Assembly (NCBI GenBank): GCA_903840435.1
Contig: CAIMFV010000005.1
Coordinates: 1-64,000 of the forward strand
Length of the DNA stretch: 64,000 nucleotides
From: an uncultured Caulobacterales bacterium
GTDB lineage: Bacteria > Pseudomonadota > Alphaproteobacteria > Caulobacterales > Caulobacteraceae
Direction: 5' to 3'
Part shown: positions 19,586-26,831 of the stretch, piece by piece
Layout of the letters: each line of letters begins with the position of its first letter
Numbering within the stretch: position 1 is the first letter of the stretch
Made by a program: the position numbers and the translations under genes
The notes under the pieces: model-generated
Seen by the model: only the letters and a program-made list of their open reading frames with translations
Databases searched by the model: none
What the model was told of the DNA's origin: nothing

Positions 19586-19891
19586 ATGACAAGTCTCGCC
19601 AGTTTACGTGACCTCATCTTGACCGATGCGGAAGTGAACGCGGAGTATGAACGCCTCGGGCCAATTTTCGCAGTCGTGGGAGAGATGGTGGAAGCTCGCC
19701 AGTCTGCGGGGCTGACCCAAGCGGAACTGGCCCGTCGCATGGGAACCAGCCAATCGGTAATTGAGCGCCTGGAGAGCTCGCGCCACATGCCGACCTTCGA
19801 TCTGATAAGTCGCTATGCTCACGCATTAAACCGAAGAATTGAAGTTCACCTCGCGCCGCTAAGCTCCGACGGTGCTGAAAGGCCTGCTTGA
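19586..19891 (+). CDS. XRE-family HTH protein, HigA-antitoxin-like
   Basis: A 101 aa DNA-binding protein with a Cro/C1-type helix-turn-helix at about residues 35-85 (LTQAELARRMGTSQSVIERLES). The N-terminal LRDLILTDAEVNAEYERLG resembles HigA/antitoxin proteins encoded after a RelE/HigB toxin. GGAGA precedes the ATG. No complete toxin gene lies on either side; upstream there is only a 21-codon open stretch whose TGA overlaps this ATG. It may act as a solitary regulator or a stranded antitoxin. Confidence 0.75.
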   Translation: MTSLASLRDLILTDAEVNAEYERLGPIFAVVGEMVEARQSAGLTQAELARRMGTSQSVIERLESSRHMPTFDLISRYAHALNRRIEVHLAPLSSDGAERPA

Positions 19892-20014
19892 GACCCATTC
19901 TAACCGACTGACATAGAGGCCATTTCAATTATTGCCGATAATATTCCTTAGACGATCTTTTGTCCCGTTTTGGTGGCCATCACGAGAACGCTTCCGTTTG
20001 CCCCCTCGCTAGCC

Positions 20015-20857
20015 TCAACCCACGTCCGTCGACGCCTCTGGCTTTTGCAGGACAAAATAGAGACCGACGGTGAAATAGGGCTCAAGGCCCGGGAGCCGCG
20101 CGAGGGCGCGAAACGTCATCATGGCCAGATTTTTGAGCCCGCCTTCGGTCGGATTAACGCGACGGGATTTGATGTCGAGGCCACAGGTGGCGAAGGCCTG
20201 ATCGAATTGGCGCGGCGTGCAGCCATTATAGCCGCAGGCGACCAAGGTTTCGACATTCATGTCATTGGCGCGGTTAAAGGCGGCGATGACCCGCTTTCGG
20301 CCAGCGATCAAATGCAGCCAGGGCAACTTGATCGGCGCCCGAAGTTCGGAATGATCGCCAAACGGACTGTGATAGAGCGGGCTAAAGCCAATATAGGCCT
20401 TTCCACCGGGCCGTAGCAGTCGGCGGATGGAGGCCAGGACCGCAGCCACATCGCTGACATGCTCAAAGGTGTTTTGCGACACCACAATGTCGAACAGGGC
20501 TTCGCCGGCGAATTCGGTTGACGGGGTGGCGGCAAATGCGACGCTGCGCAAATCTGGATAATGGCTCGCGACCAAGTCCACGGCCGTTGCAACGCGCGGC
20601 GCCCAAACATCAAGGCCGAGCACCCGCCTCGCTCCTTGCTGGGCAATGGAAACGCTAAGCGCGCCGAGACCAGAGCCAATTTCAAGCACGTCCTTGTCGG
20701 TGAAATCAGGCCGCGATCCCATGCGTCGCCAAAACAACTCGGCTTGGTAAAGACCCGCCTTGAAACTTTGCTCGACGTCGAAATTATCTTTATCTTGCAA
20801 CACTTTAAAAAATCCCAGACCTTGGATGCGGGCACTATAGACCCGATGTCTCAACAA
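20015..20857 (-). CDS. Class I SAM-dependent methyltransferase
   Basis: Soluble methyltransferase with motif I VLEIGSGLGALS, the acidic LGLDVWAPRV motif II region and the FDIVVSQNTFEHVSDV / LLRPGGKAYIGFSPLYHSPFGDH post-motifs typical of type-11 methyltransferases. The acceptor is unknown; the C-terminal half resembles enzymes acting on lipids or glycans but not decisively. The start is uncertain: the chosen TTG precedes LLRHRVYSARI, whereas in-frame ATGs lie far upstream inside the divergent flavin monooxygenase gene. A GAAGGAGGG Shine-Dalgarno-like run lies about 30 bases upstream of the TTG but has no start codon at the right distance. Confidence 0.72.
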   Translation of the reverse strand: MLRHRVYSARIQGLGFFKVLQDKDNFDVEQSFKAGLYQAELFWRRMGSRPDFTDKDVLEIGSGLGALSVSIAQQGARRVLGLDVWAPRVATAVDLVASHYPDLRSVAFAATPSTEFAGEALFDIVVSQNTFEHVSDVAAVLASIRRLLRPGGKAYIGFSPLYHSPFGDHSELRAPIKLPWLHLIAGRKRVIAAFNRANDMNVETLVACGYNGCTPRQFDQAFATCGLDIKSRRVNPTEGGLKNLAMMTFRALARLPGLEPYFTVGLYFVLQKPEASTDVG

Positions 20858-20957
20858 ATTGGCGCCAAGGCGGGGCTGGCGGGGCGTCCCTCCTTCAATT
20901 AGGCATTGCTTCAGAAGGACAGGAAAATATCCGTGCCCGAAAGTATTCGAAATTAAG

Positions 20958-22184
20958 GTGTCGAAACGAAAGATCGCCGTTTGCGGCAGTGGTCCTTGTG
21001 GCCTCGCAACCGCCCTCCTCCTCCATCGGGCTGGGGAAGATGTGACGGTGTTCGAGCGTTTTCCCACGCCTCTTCCCATTGGCTCTGGATTGATGCTCCA
21101 GCCGACGGGGCTTGCGGTCCTGGCCGCCATGGGACTTGCCGAGCCTATTGTCAGACAGGGACAGAGGATCGATCACCTGCACGGTGTTGCAGGCGCAAGG
21201 ACCGTTCTCGACGTGCATTACCAAGCGCTTGGAGCGCCTCGCCAATTTGGTGTTGGAATTCATCGGTCTAGCCTGTTTTCCACTCTATTTGAGGCCGTTT
21301 CATCCGCTGGCATCAGCCTTCATACCGGGCACACCGTGGTTGGTTCACGTCAGCTGGGCGACCAACGCGTGCTGCAATTTGCAGAAGCGGGCGAAAGCGA
21401 GCCCTTCGGCTTGGTGGTCGATGCTCTTGGCGCCCGCTCAACCTTGGCGCCGCCCGTGGGGCGCGAACTCTCCTATGGCGCCTTGTGGGCGAGCCTTATT
21501 TGGTCGCCGGAAGCGGGTCTTGATCCGCACACACTTTCACAACGCTATCATCGATCAAATGTCATGGCAGGGATCTTGCCCACTGGCGTGGGCGACGGAA
21601 CCGAGCAACAGGCTGCATTTTTCTGGTCTTTGCGCGCCGACGCCCATACGGCGTGGCGCGAAGCTGGCCTTGCGCCCTGGAAGGCAAGAGTGGCGCGCCA
21701 TTGGCCCGCCTGTTCGCCCTATCTGGACCAGATTTCCGACGCCAAGCAATTGACCTTCGCCCGCTACGCCCACCGAACGGTTGCAAGACCCTTTGCGTCC
21801 GCCCTCATTCATCTGGGAGATGCTTGGCATTCCGCCAGCCCGCAGCTGGGGCAAGGCGCAAATATGGCGCTACTGGACGCCTGGGCCCTGGCAAAGGCAG
21901 TCGCCGAAACCTCAGACCTCGCTTCGGCGCCGCAAATCGCGGTCAAGATGCGCAAGCTGCACGTGGCAGCCTATCAGGCCTTAACCTGGCTCTTTACCCC
22001 AATCTATCAATCAGATAGCCGCGTTCTGCCCCTCTTGCGTGACTGGCTCATGGGCCCCTTGTCAAAGCTGTGGCCCCTCACGGCGCTCCAGGCGTCGCTG
22101 GTCAGCGGTTTGGTTGCTGAGCCCTTGCGCCCACTGGGTCTAAAGCTCGACTTAGCGCTCGGCGAATTCCCTCGCCCCAGGTGA
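20958..22184 (+). CDS. FAD-dependent monooxygenase (PHBH fold)
   Basis: A 408 aa flavoprotein of the UbiH/p-hydroxybenzoate-hydroxylase class. The FAD-binding dinucleotide motif GSGPCGLATALLLHRAG is at residues 10-26 and FERFPTP follows the second strand. The FAD pyrophosphate motif HLGDAWHSASPQLGQGAN is near residue 305. Such enzymes hydroxylate aromatic or isoprenoid substrates using NAD(P)H; the substrate is not evident. GTG is the most plausible start because the dinucleotide fold begins immediately after it. It converges with bchJ, overlapping its 3' end by 83 bases. Confidence 0.82.
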   Translation: MSKRKIAVCGSGPCGLATALLLHRAGEDVTVFERFPTPLPIGSGLMLQPTGLAVLAAMGLAEPIVRQGQRIDHLHGVAGARTVLDVHYQALGAPRQFGVGIHRSSLFSTLFEAVSSAGISLHTGHTVVGSRQLGDQRVLQFAEAGESEPFGLVVDALGARSTLAPPVGRELSYGALWASLIWSPEAGLDPHTLSQRYHRSNVMAGILPTGVGDGTEQQAAFFWSLRADAHTAWREAGLAPWKARVARHWPACSPYLDQISDAKQLTFARYAHRTVARPFASALIHLGDAWHSASPQLGQGANMALLDAWALAKAVAETSDLASAPQIAVKMRKLHVAAYQALTWLFTPIYQSDSRVLPLLRDWLMGPLSKLWPLTALQASLVSGLVAEPLRPLGLKLDLALGEFPRPR

Positions 22185-22764
22185 AGGCAAACCGGCAACA
22201 TGCGCCGCCAGAGGCCTTGCAGGCGGTCTCGACCACCTTGACGTCTGGATCGACCAAGACGGCGTAAAGTCGCTCGAACGCGCCACAATAGTACTCACAT
22301 TCCGCACGTTCGGAGGTGAGCCCGCGACACAGGACGCAATCCTGGATTTCGAAGCTAAACCCCTGTCCCCTGCCCCGCTGAAACCGACCCGAGCCAGTGA
22401 AGGTCCAGGCGTGTTTTGCGATAGCGGCGCCAAGCAAGGGGGCGGCAATAAAGCGCGGCAGGCTTAGGATGATGGCTTGGGCAAAGCCCGGGATGCGGTG
22501 CGCCAAAATATAGTCGGCTGTGCGTCGCCCCGCCAACCACGAAGCGGAACGCCGTCGATTGTCGGTCGCAAACCGGCGGAATTCGGCGTGTAGCCGCAAA
22601 ACGTCCGTCTCAGGGACAAGCGCGGTCGGAGGGTGAGACAGATAGGCCTTCTGCCCTGCCTCGTCAAAAAGCCGCTCGCGCCCGGCGACGCCCTCGAGCG
22701 CTGCAACCGCCTCGCCAAATTGGATGATGGCGTTTGGCCCGATCAGACCAGCGGCATGGGTCAC
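22102..22764 (-). CDS. bchJ: BchJ-like bacteriochlorophyll biosynthesis protein (4VR domain)
   Basis: A 220 aa protein resembling BchJ, historically called divinyl-protochlorophyllide 8-vinyl reductase and now thought of as a pigment-binding accessory protein. The C-terminal V4R-like domain is visible as [16 protein letters not shown] and the Cys-rich [16 protein letters not shown], a signature of these small-ligand-binding domains. It starts within the bchE stop region with a 4-base ATGA overlap, forming a bchE-bchJ unit. The 3' end overlaps the convergent monooxygenase gene, an unusually long 83-base overlap. Confidence 0.8.
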   Translation of the reverse strand: MTHAAGLIGPNAIIQFGEAVAALEGVAGRERLFDEAGQKAYLSHPPTALVPETDVLRLHAEFRRFATDNRRRSASWLAGRRTADYILAHRIPGFAQAIILSLPRFIAAPLLGAAIAKHAWTFTGSGRFQRGRGQGFSFEIQDCVLCRGLTSERAECEYYCGAFERLYAVLVDPDVKVVETACKASGGACCRFAFTWGEGIRRALSRALDPVGARAQQPNR

Positions 22765-24365
22765 GAGACTTCGAGCGGCCGCTCCGCCTCCATTTCACCC
22801 TTGCCACCGCCACAGGCCATGATTTCAGCCTGCTTTTCGCCGCTAAGCTTGCGATTATGATTGGTCTTCCACTCGACGCGATCTTGGTCAGGCTTGGCCC
22901 TGGCCGTATCAAAGGCGAAATCGACGCCCTTCTTGGACTGGGGCCCCCAATAGTTGACCCGACCTAGATCATAAAAGGTGCGTTCGAAGCCCGACTTCAT
23001 AAAGGCCTTCAAGCAGCCCAGGAGATAGCGCCGCCGCTCGCCTGAACCGGACCAGGGATAGGAGAACAGCGCCTTGTGCATATAGAACCGGCGATAATTG
23101 TGCATGACCCGGTCCAACAGCTCGGCCCGATCCATTGCTTCCGGCTTCATGATCGGGGTGACGAAATTGTATTTCTCGAAATCGAACACTTCGACCTTGT
23201 CGCCCAGCTCGCGGAACAGATCGGAGAAGGGCCACGGCGTATACATGGCCCAATTGGCCAGATCGGGCTTCCAATCCCGGGCCATTTGATAGGTTTCTTC
23301 CAAGGTCTCAGCCGTTTCGTTTTCGAGACCGACGATGAACTGTGCTTCGACGACGATGCCCGCCTCGCGGAGCAGGCGGATCGCCTTCTTATTTTGCGCG
23401 ACCGTCGTTTCCTTATTAAAGCGGTCGAGTTTCAGCTGCGCCGCCGCCTCGGTGCCCAGCGACACATGGATAAGGCCAGCCTTCCGATAGAGCGGCAACA
23501 GGGCTTCGTCGCGCAAGATGTCGGTGACGCGGGTATTGATGCCCCATAGGATGTTCAAATCCCGCGCGATCAATTCCTCGCAAAAGGCGACAAACTTCTT
23601 CTTATTGATGGTCGGCTCTTCGTCCGCCAAGATGAAAAAGCCGACCTGATGGTCTCGTTGCAGGGCTTCGATTTCATCGACGACCTTTTTCGGGTCGCGG
23701 ATGCGATAGTCGCGCCAAAACTTCCACTGCGAACAGAAGCTACAGGTAAAGGGGCAGCCGCGCGCCATGTTTGGGATGGCGACTCGGGTGTTCATCGGCA
23801 GATAGATATATTTGTCCCATTCCAGGACAGACCAATCCGGCGTGATCCCGTCGAGATTTTTTACCGTCGGAGCGGCGGGCGTTGCCACCACCTGGCCCTG
23901 ATCGACATAGGCAATGCCCTTTATCTCGGCCCGGTCGGCCAGATAGCGCTGCTCATCCAAGGCGCGGATCAGATTGACGATAATCTCCTCGCCCTCGCCT
24001 CGGACAATCACATCGACCCAAGGGGCCTCCGCCAGAACCTGTTGGTACATAAAGGTTGCGTGGATGCCGCCCAGAATGGTGGTGGCATTGGGATGGACCT
24101 CTTTGGCGATCTGAAGCAGCCGTTCCGCCTTGTAGATGGAGGGCGTGATGGCCGTTGCGCCAATCACGTCTGGGCGTTCCTTAGCAAGCAAGTCCCGCAT
24201 GGCCTCGTCATCGAGGTGATTGGTCATCGCATCGATGAAACGGATGTCGTCAAAGCCCGCCGCTTTCAAAGCGCCGGTAATATAGGCGGCCCAGGCGGGC
24301 GGCCAGTTGCCCGCAATTTCGGCTCCGCCCGAGTGATAATTCGGATGCAATAATAGGATGCGCAT
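22761..24365 (-). CDS. bchE: Anaerobic Mg-protoporphyrin IX monomethyl ester cyclase
   Basis: B12-dependent radical SAM enzyme that makes the isocyclic E-ring of (bacterio)chlorophyll without oxygen. The N-terminal cobalamin-binding domain spans about 1-140 ([25 protein letters not shown]). The radical SAM cluster motif CxxxCxxC is at Cys204, Cys208 and Cys211 ([10 protein letters not shown]). The C-terminal domain shows [15 protein letters not shown], a BchE hallmark. At 534 aa the length fits. The chosen ATG starts the conserved MRILLLHP; 59 more open codons upstream show no similarity. It is followed by bchJ. No other photosynthesis genes are in the window. Confidence 0.93.
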   Translation of the reverse strand: MRILLLHPNYHSGGAEIAGNWPPAWAAYITGALKAAGFDDIRFIDAMTNHLDDEAMRDLLAKERPDVIGATAITPSIYKAERLLQIAKEVHPNATTILGGIHATFMYQQVLAEAPWVDVIVRGEGEEIIVNLIRALDEQRYLADRAEIKGIAYVDQGQVVATPAAPTVKNLDGITPDWSVLEWDKYIYLPMNTRVAIPNMARGCPFTCSFCSQWKFWRDYRIRDPKKVVDEIEALQRDHQVGFFILADEEPTINKKKFVAFCEELIARDLNILWGINTRVTDILRDEALLPLYRKAGLIHVSLGTEAAAQLKLDRFNKETTVAQNKKAIRLLREAGIVVEAQFIVGLENETAETLEETYQMARDWKPDLANWAMYTPWPFSDLFRELGDKVEVFDFEKYNFVTPIMKPEAMDRAELLDRVMHNYRRFYMHKALFSYPWSGSGERRRYLLGCLKAFMKSGFERTFYDLGRVNYWGPQSKKGVDFAFDTARAKPDQDRVEWKTNHNRKLSGEKQAEIMACGGGKGEMEAERPLEVS

Positions 24366-24488
24366 GGCGTCCTCCCCGTCCGCGTCACGCCACACTGACG
24401 TCCAACGGACTTGACGCCCTTGAGACGGATCAAATTTGGATTTCTTGGATATTGTCGTCCTCATTGATGAGATTTGTCCCATTTTGAT

Positions 24489-24504
24489 TGGCACGGCATT
24501 TGCT
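24489..24504 (+). promoter_or_regulatory. Sigma-54 (RpoN) promoter, perfect consensus
   Basis: TGGCACGGCATTTGCT matches the -24/-12 consensus (TGGCACG-N4-TTGCW) exactly, with the invariant GG and GC ten bases apart. It points at the small Gly/Pro-rich secreted protein; transcription would start near 24515, leaving a leader of about 48 bases. Confidence 0.75.
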
Positions 24505-24519
24505 GAGACCTTTCCACCG

Positions 24520-24551
24520 CGAGCACGCATCGTGACGAGCACGCATCGTGA
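24520..24551. repeat. Two tandem exact 16-bp repeats with internal dyads
   Basis: CGAGCACGCATCGTGA occurs twice back to back. Each copy contains the palindrome CACG-CAT-CGTG. The block lies between the sigma-54 promoter and the ribosome-binding site, inside the predicted leader of the following gene. Confidence 0.9.
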
Positions 24552-24562
24552 AGGGGAACTCT

Positions 24563-24919
24563 ATGAGACGTATGGCATTTATAATCGCAGGAGCGTCTAG
24601 CTTGGCGTTGACAACGGTCGGCTTGCCCAGTCTGGCGCTCGCCGGGGGGTACGGCGGCGGGCCCGGACCGGCACCCCACGGCCCTGGACCCGGCCCTGGA
24701 CCAGGCCCTGGACCTGGTCCGCACGGACCTCCTGCTCCCCCGCCTCCGGGTGGTGGTTACGGCGGCGGGCCCGGTCCTGGCCCCGGTCCGCACGGACCAC
24801 CTCCCCCGCCTCCGGGTGGTGGTTACGGTGGCGGGCCCGGTCCTGGTCCGGGTCCGCACGGACCACCTCCGCCGCCTCCTCAAGGCCAGCCTGGGGACAA
24901 TTGCGCCTTGAACGGGTAA
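24563..24919 (+). CDS. Secreted Gly/Pro/His-rich low-complexity protein
   Basis: A 118 aa protein with a signal peptide (MRRMAFIIAGASSLALTTVG, cleavage near LALAG at about residue 33). The rest is repetitive Gly/Pro/His, with units such as GGGYGGGPGPGPGPHGPPPP repeated about three times, ending in QPGDNCALNG with one Cys. AAGGGG lies 6 bases before the ATG. The repeat is in DNA as well as protein. The preceding sigma-54 promoter implies activator-dependent control. Function unknown; extracellular or cell-surface structural roles are conceivable. Confidence 0.75.
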   Translation: MRRMAFIIAGASSLALTTVGLPSLALAGGYGGGPGPAPHGPGPGPGPGPGPGPHGPPAPPPPGGGYGGGPGPGPGPHGPPPPPPGGGYGGGPGPGPGPHGPPPPPPQGQPGDNCALNG

Positions 24920-25272
24920 TATTTGCACCCAAGCCCCTAAATTATCAAGGGAAATGGGCGTGCTTTAAAGCCGCGAAACTGCGCCCTTTTTCTGTTGTCA
25001 ACCTGGGCGGCGGGATTCCAACCCCTGCCGCCCAGGATTGACCTTTGCGAAATAAACCACAAATTTGCCAGATGAAAAGACTGTTTATCCTTATAATAAA
25101 TAAGATTAATTTCGATTTATAAATAGCGACGTAACAGTAGGAATTCAAAACATAAAATCTCGTAATTTTTTTGAAAAATTCCACTAATATTGACGAAATT
25201 TTTTACCAAATTTGCTCTAAGTTTAAAGTTCAAATGATGACTAATCCGATTGCATTCATAAGCGAGAGTGAA
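24920..25272. other. AT-rich intergenic region with hairpins
   Basis: No protein gene is supported. A possible terminator (GGGCG...CGCCC then TTTTT, ending near 24993) closes the preceding gene. A strong hairpin follows at 25002-25036. From about 25060 to 25230 the sequence is strikingly AT-rich compared with the surrounding DNA and probably holds the promoter of the HpaB-family gene. Confidence 0.6.
25002..25036. other. Strong perfect stem-loop
   Basis: CCTGGGCGGC at 25002-25011 pairs perfectly with GCCGCCCAGG at 25027-25036, with additional G-C pairs possible inward. There is no T-run after it on the plus strand, so it is not a standard terminator by itself. Confidence 0.75.
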
Positions 25273-26724
25273 ATGACCGTGCGCACTGGCGAAGACTATT
25301 TGGCAGGCTTACGCGACAGTCGCGAGGTTTGGCTTGGAGCTGCGCAAGTCGATATCGGCTCCCACCCGGCCTTCTTCGGGTCGTTGCAAGGGATGGCCGG
25401 TTATTACGACTGGCAACTAGCCAATTCGGAGGCCTGCCTGGTCGAAGATCCTGAATCTGGCCAGACCATGAACGCCAGTCTGATCATCCCAAAAACCGCC
25501 GATGACCTGCGCCGCAGGCGTCTCGCCTTCGAAACCTTTGCGCGCTATTCCAAGGGGGCGTTGGGACGCACGCCTGACTATGTCAATGCGACCTTGGCGG
25601 GTTTCGTTGGTCGACGCGACATATTTGAACATCTCGGCGCACAGCGTTTCGCCGATAATCTGAAGGGCTTTTACCGGCGTGTCATCGACCGGGACCTGGC
25701 ATTGACCCACGCCATTGTCCACCCGTCGATCGATAAGAGTGTTGGCGACACCTATGGGCTGAATGGCCGCCTCTCGCTGCGCGTCGTCCGCCGCACCTCC
25801 AACAGTATTGTGGTCAGAGGGGCAAAGGTGCTCGCCACCCTTGGCCCCTTCGCCGACGAGCTTTTCGTCTATCCCGGCGCGCCACAGTCGCATGAGATCG
25901 ATCCCGCCTATGTCATTGCCTTTACCACGCCTCTGGCCGCCAAGGGGTTGATCACCCTCTGCCGCGACCACTATGGCGCGAGAGAATCGGGTCCGGACGC
26001 CCCCTTTTCCAGTTGGTTTGACGAGCAGGACGCGGTGATGATTTTCGACGATGTCGAAATTCCACTGGAAAACGTCTTCGTCGATGGCGACGTCAATCTT
26101 TACAATACGCTGATGAGCGACGGTTGGAACGCCAATATCCTGCAGCAAACCTGTGCACGGGCGGCGGTCAAACTTGAATTTCTCTATGATATTTGCGTCG
26201 AGATCGCCCGTGTCACCCATTGTGAGTGGCGACCGGACGTCATGAGCCTGTTGGGTGAGATCTGGAGTTTCGGGGCCATGACCCGGTCTGCGCTCGATGC
26301 CGCCGAAGCCCATGCAGAGGCCCGCGGCCCAACCGTCATGTGTGATGAACGCCCGCTGCGCGCGGTGCGTGCCCATATGCCAGCTTGGATGGCACGCGCC
26401 GGCGATGCGGTGAAAATGCTCGGGGCCCATAACCTCTTAGCGACGCCAAGCCTTGCCGCGTTTGATCATCCACGACTGGGGCCGCTGTTGCACGAATTCC
26501 TGCCCGGCGCTCAAGGAGTCTCAGCGCGGGACAGAGCGCGGCTCTTTCGGATCGCCTGGGACTTTGTTGGCTCCGCCCTGGCCGAGCGCACCGAGCTTTA
26601 TGAGCGGTTTTATCTCGGTAGCGCGCCGCGCCTGTTTGGCATTGATCACGCGATTGCCCAATCTGAGAAGCCTGTTGCTTCATCCGATTTTGGCGCTGCC
26701 ATGCCCTATAAGGCCACGGCCTAG
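25273..26724 (+). CDS. 4-hydroxyphenylacetate 3-monooxygenase (HpaB) family oxygenase
   Basis: FADH2-dependent aromatic hydroxylase family with an acyl-CoA-dehydrogenase fold, 483 aa from this start. The family start MTVRTGEDYLAGLRDSREVW is intact, as are HPAFFGSLQGMAGYYDW, the central IDKSVGDTYGL region and VEIPLENVFVDGD. Members ortho-hydroxylate phenols with reduced flavin supplied by a separate reductase (HpaC); none is visible nearby. Starts at 25234/25237 are also possible, but the conserved N-terminus begins at 25273, which has GAGAG at a suitable distance. The substrate is not determined and could be a secondary-metabolite phenol. Confidence 0.85.
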   Translation: MTVRTGEDYLAGLRDSREVWLGAAQVDIGSHPAFFGSLQGMAGYYDWQLANSEACLVEDPESGQTMNASLIIPKTADDLRRRRLAFETFARYSKGALGRTPDYVNATLAGFVGRRDIFEHLGAQRFADNLKGFYRRVIDRDLALTHAIVHPSIDKSVGDTYGLNGRLSLRVVRRTSNSIVVRGAKVLATLGPFADELFVYPGAPQSHEIDPAYVIAFTTPLAAKGLITLCRDHYGARESGPDAPFSSWFDEQDAVMIFDDVEIPLENVFVDGDVNLYNTLMSDGWNANILQQTCARAAVKLEFLYDICVEIARVTHCEWRPDVMSLLGEIWSFGAMTRSALDAAEAHAEARGPTVMCDERPLRAVRAHMPAWMARAGDAVKMLGAHNLLATPSLAAFDHPRLGPLLHEFLPGAQGVSARDRARLFRIAWDFVGSALAERTELYERFYLGSAPRLFGIDHAIAQSEKPVASSDFGAAMPYKATA

Positions 26725-26732
26725 CGCCCTTC

Positions 26733-26747
26733 TGGCACAGGTTTGGC
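26733..26747 (+). promoter_or_regulatory. Candidate sigma-54 promoter, one mismatch
   Basis: TGGCACAGGTTTGGC matches TGGCAC-N5-TTGC with one substitution in the -12 element and correct GG-to-GC spacing. It lies 85 bases upstream of the Gly-rich secreted protein start, just after the stop of the HpaB-family gene. Confidence 0.45.
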
Positions 26748-26783
26748 GAACCCGCCGCTCCGGCGTGAGATTTGCAGTCAAAC

Positions 26784-26817
26784 TGGCACAACGTCTCGCT
26801 TGCCGAGATCTGTGCCA
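26784..26817 (+). repeat. Inverted repeat / leader stem-loop
   Basis: TGGCACA at 26784-26790 and TGTGCCA at 26811-26817 are perfect inverted repeats. An inner stem TCTCG/CGAGA closes a five-base loop. The element ends 5 bases before the GGAG ribosome-binding site of the next gene, so it could be an operator or an RNA hairpin. Confidence 0.7.
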
Positions 26818-26831
26818 TTTTGGAGCAGTTC

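Noticed and set aside
19956-19979. Sequence resembling the stretch before the sigma-54 promoter at 24472
   Set aside because: TTTGTCCCNTTTTG is shared, but no -24/-12 pair follows and the gene context differs; it may be chance.
24366-24488. PpsR/CrtJ operator (TGT-N12-ACA) upstream of bchE
   Set aside because: No exact copy was found in the upstream region, so pigment-type regulation is not claimed.
25417-26430. 337-codon open frame antisense to the HpaB-family gene
   Set aside because: Coding evidence is much stronger on the plus strand, where the family motifs are intact.
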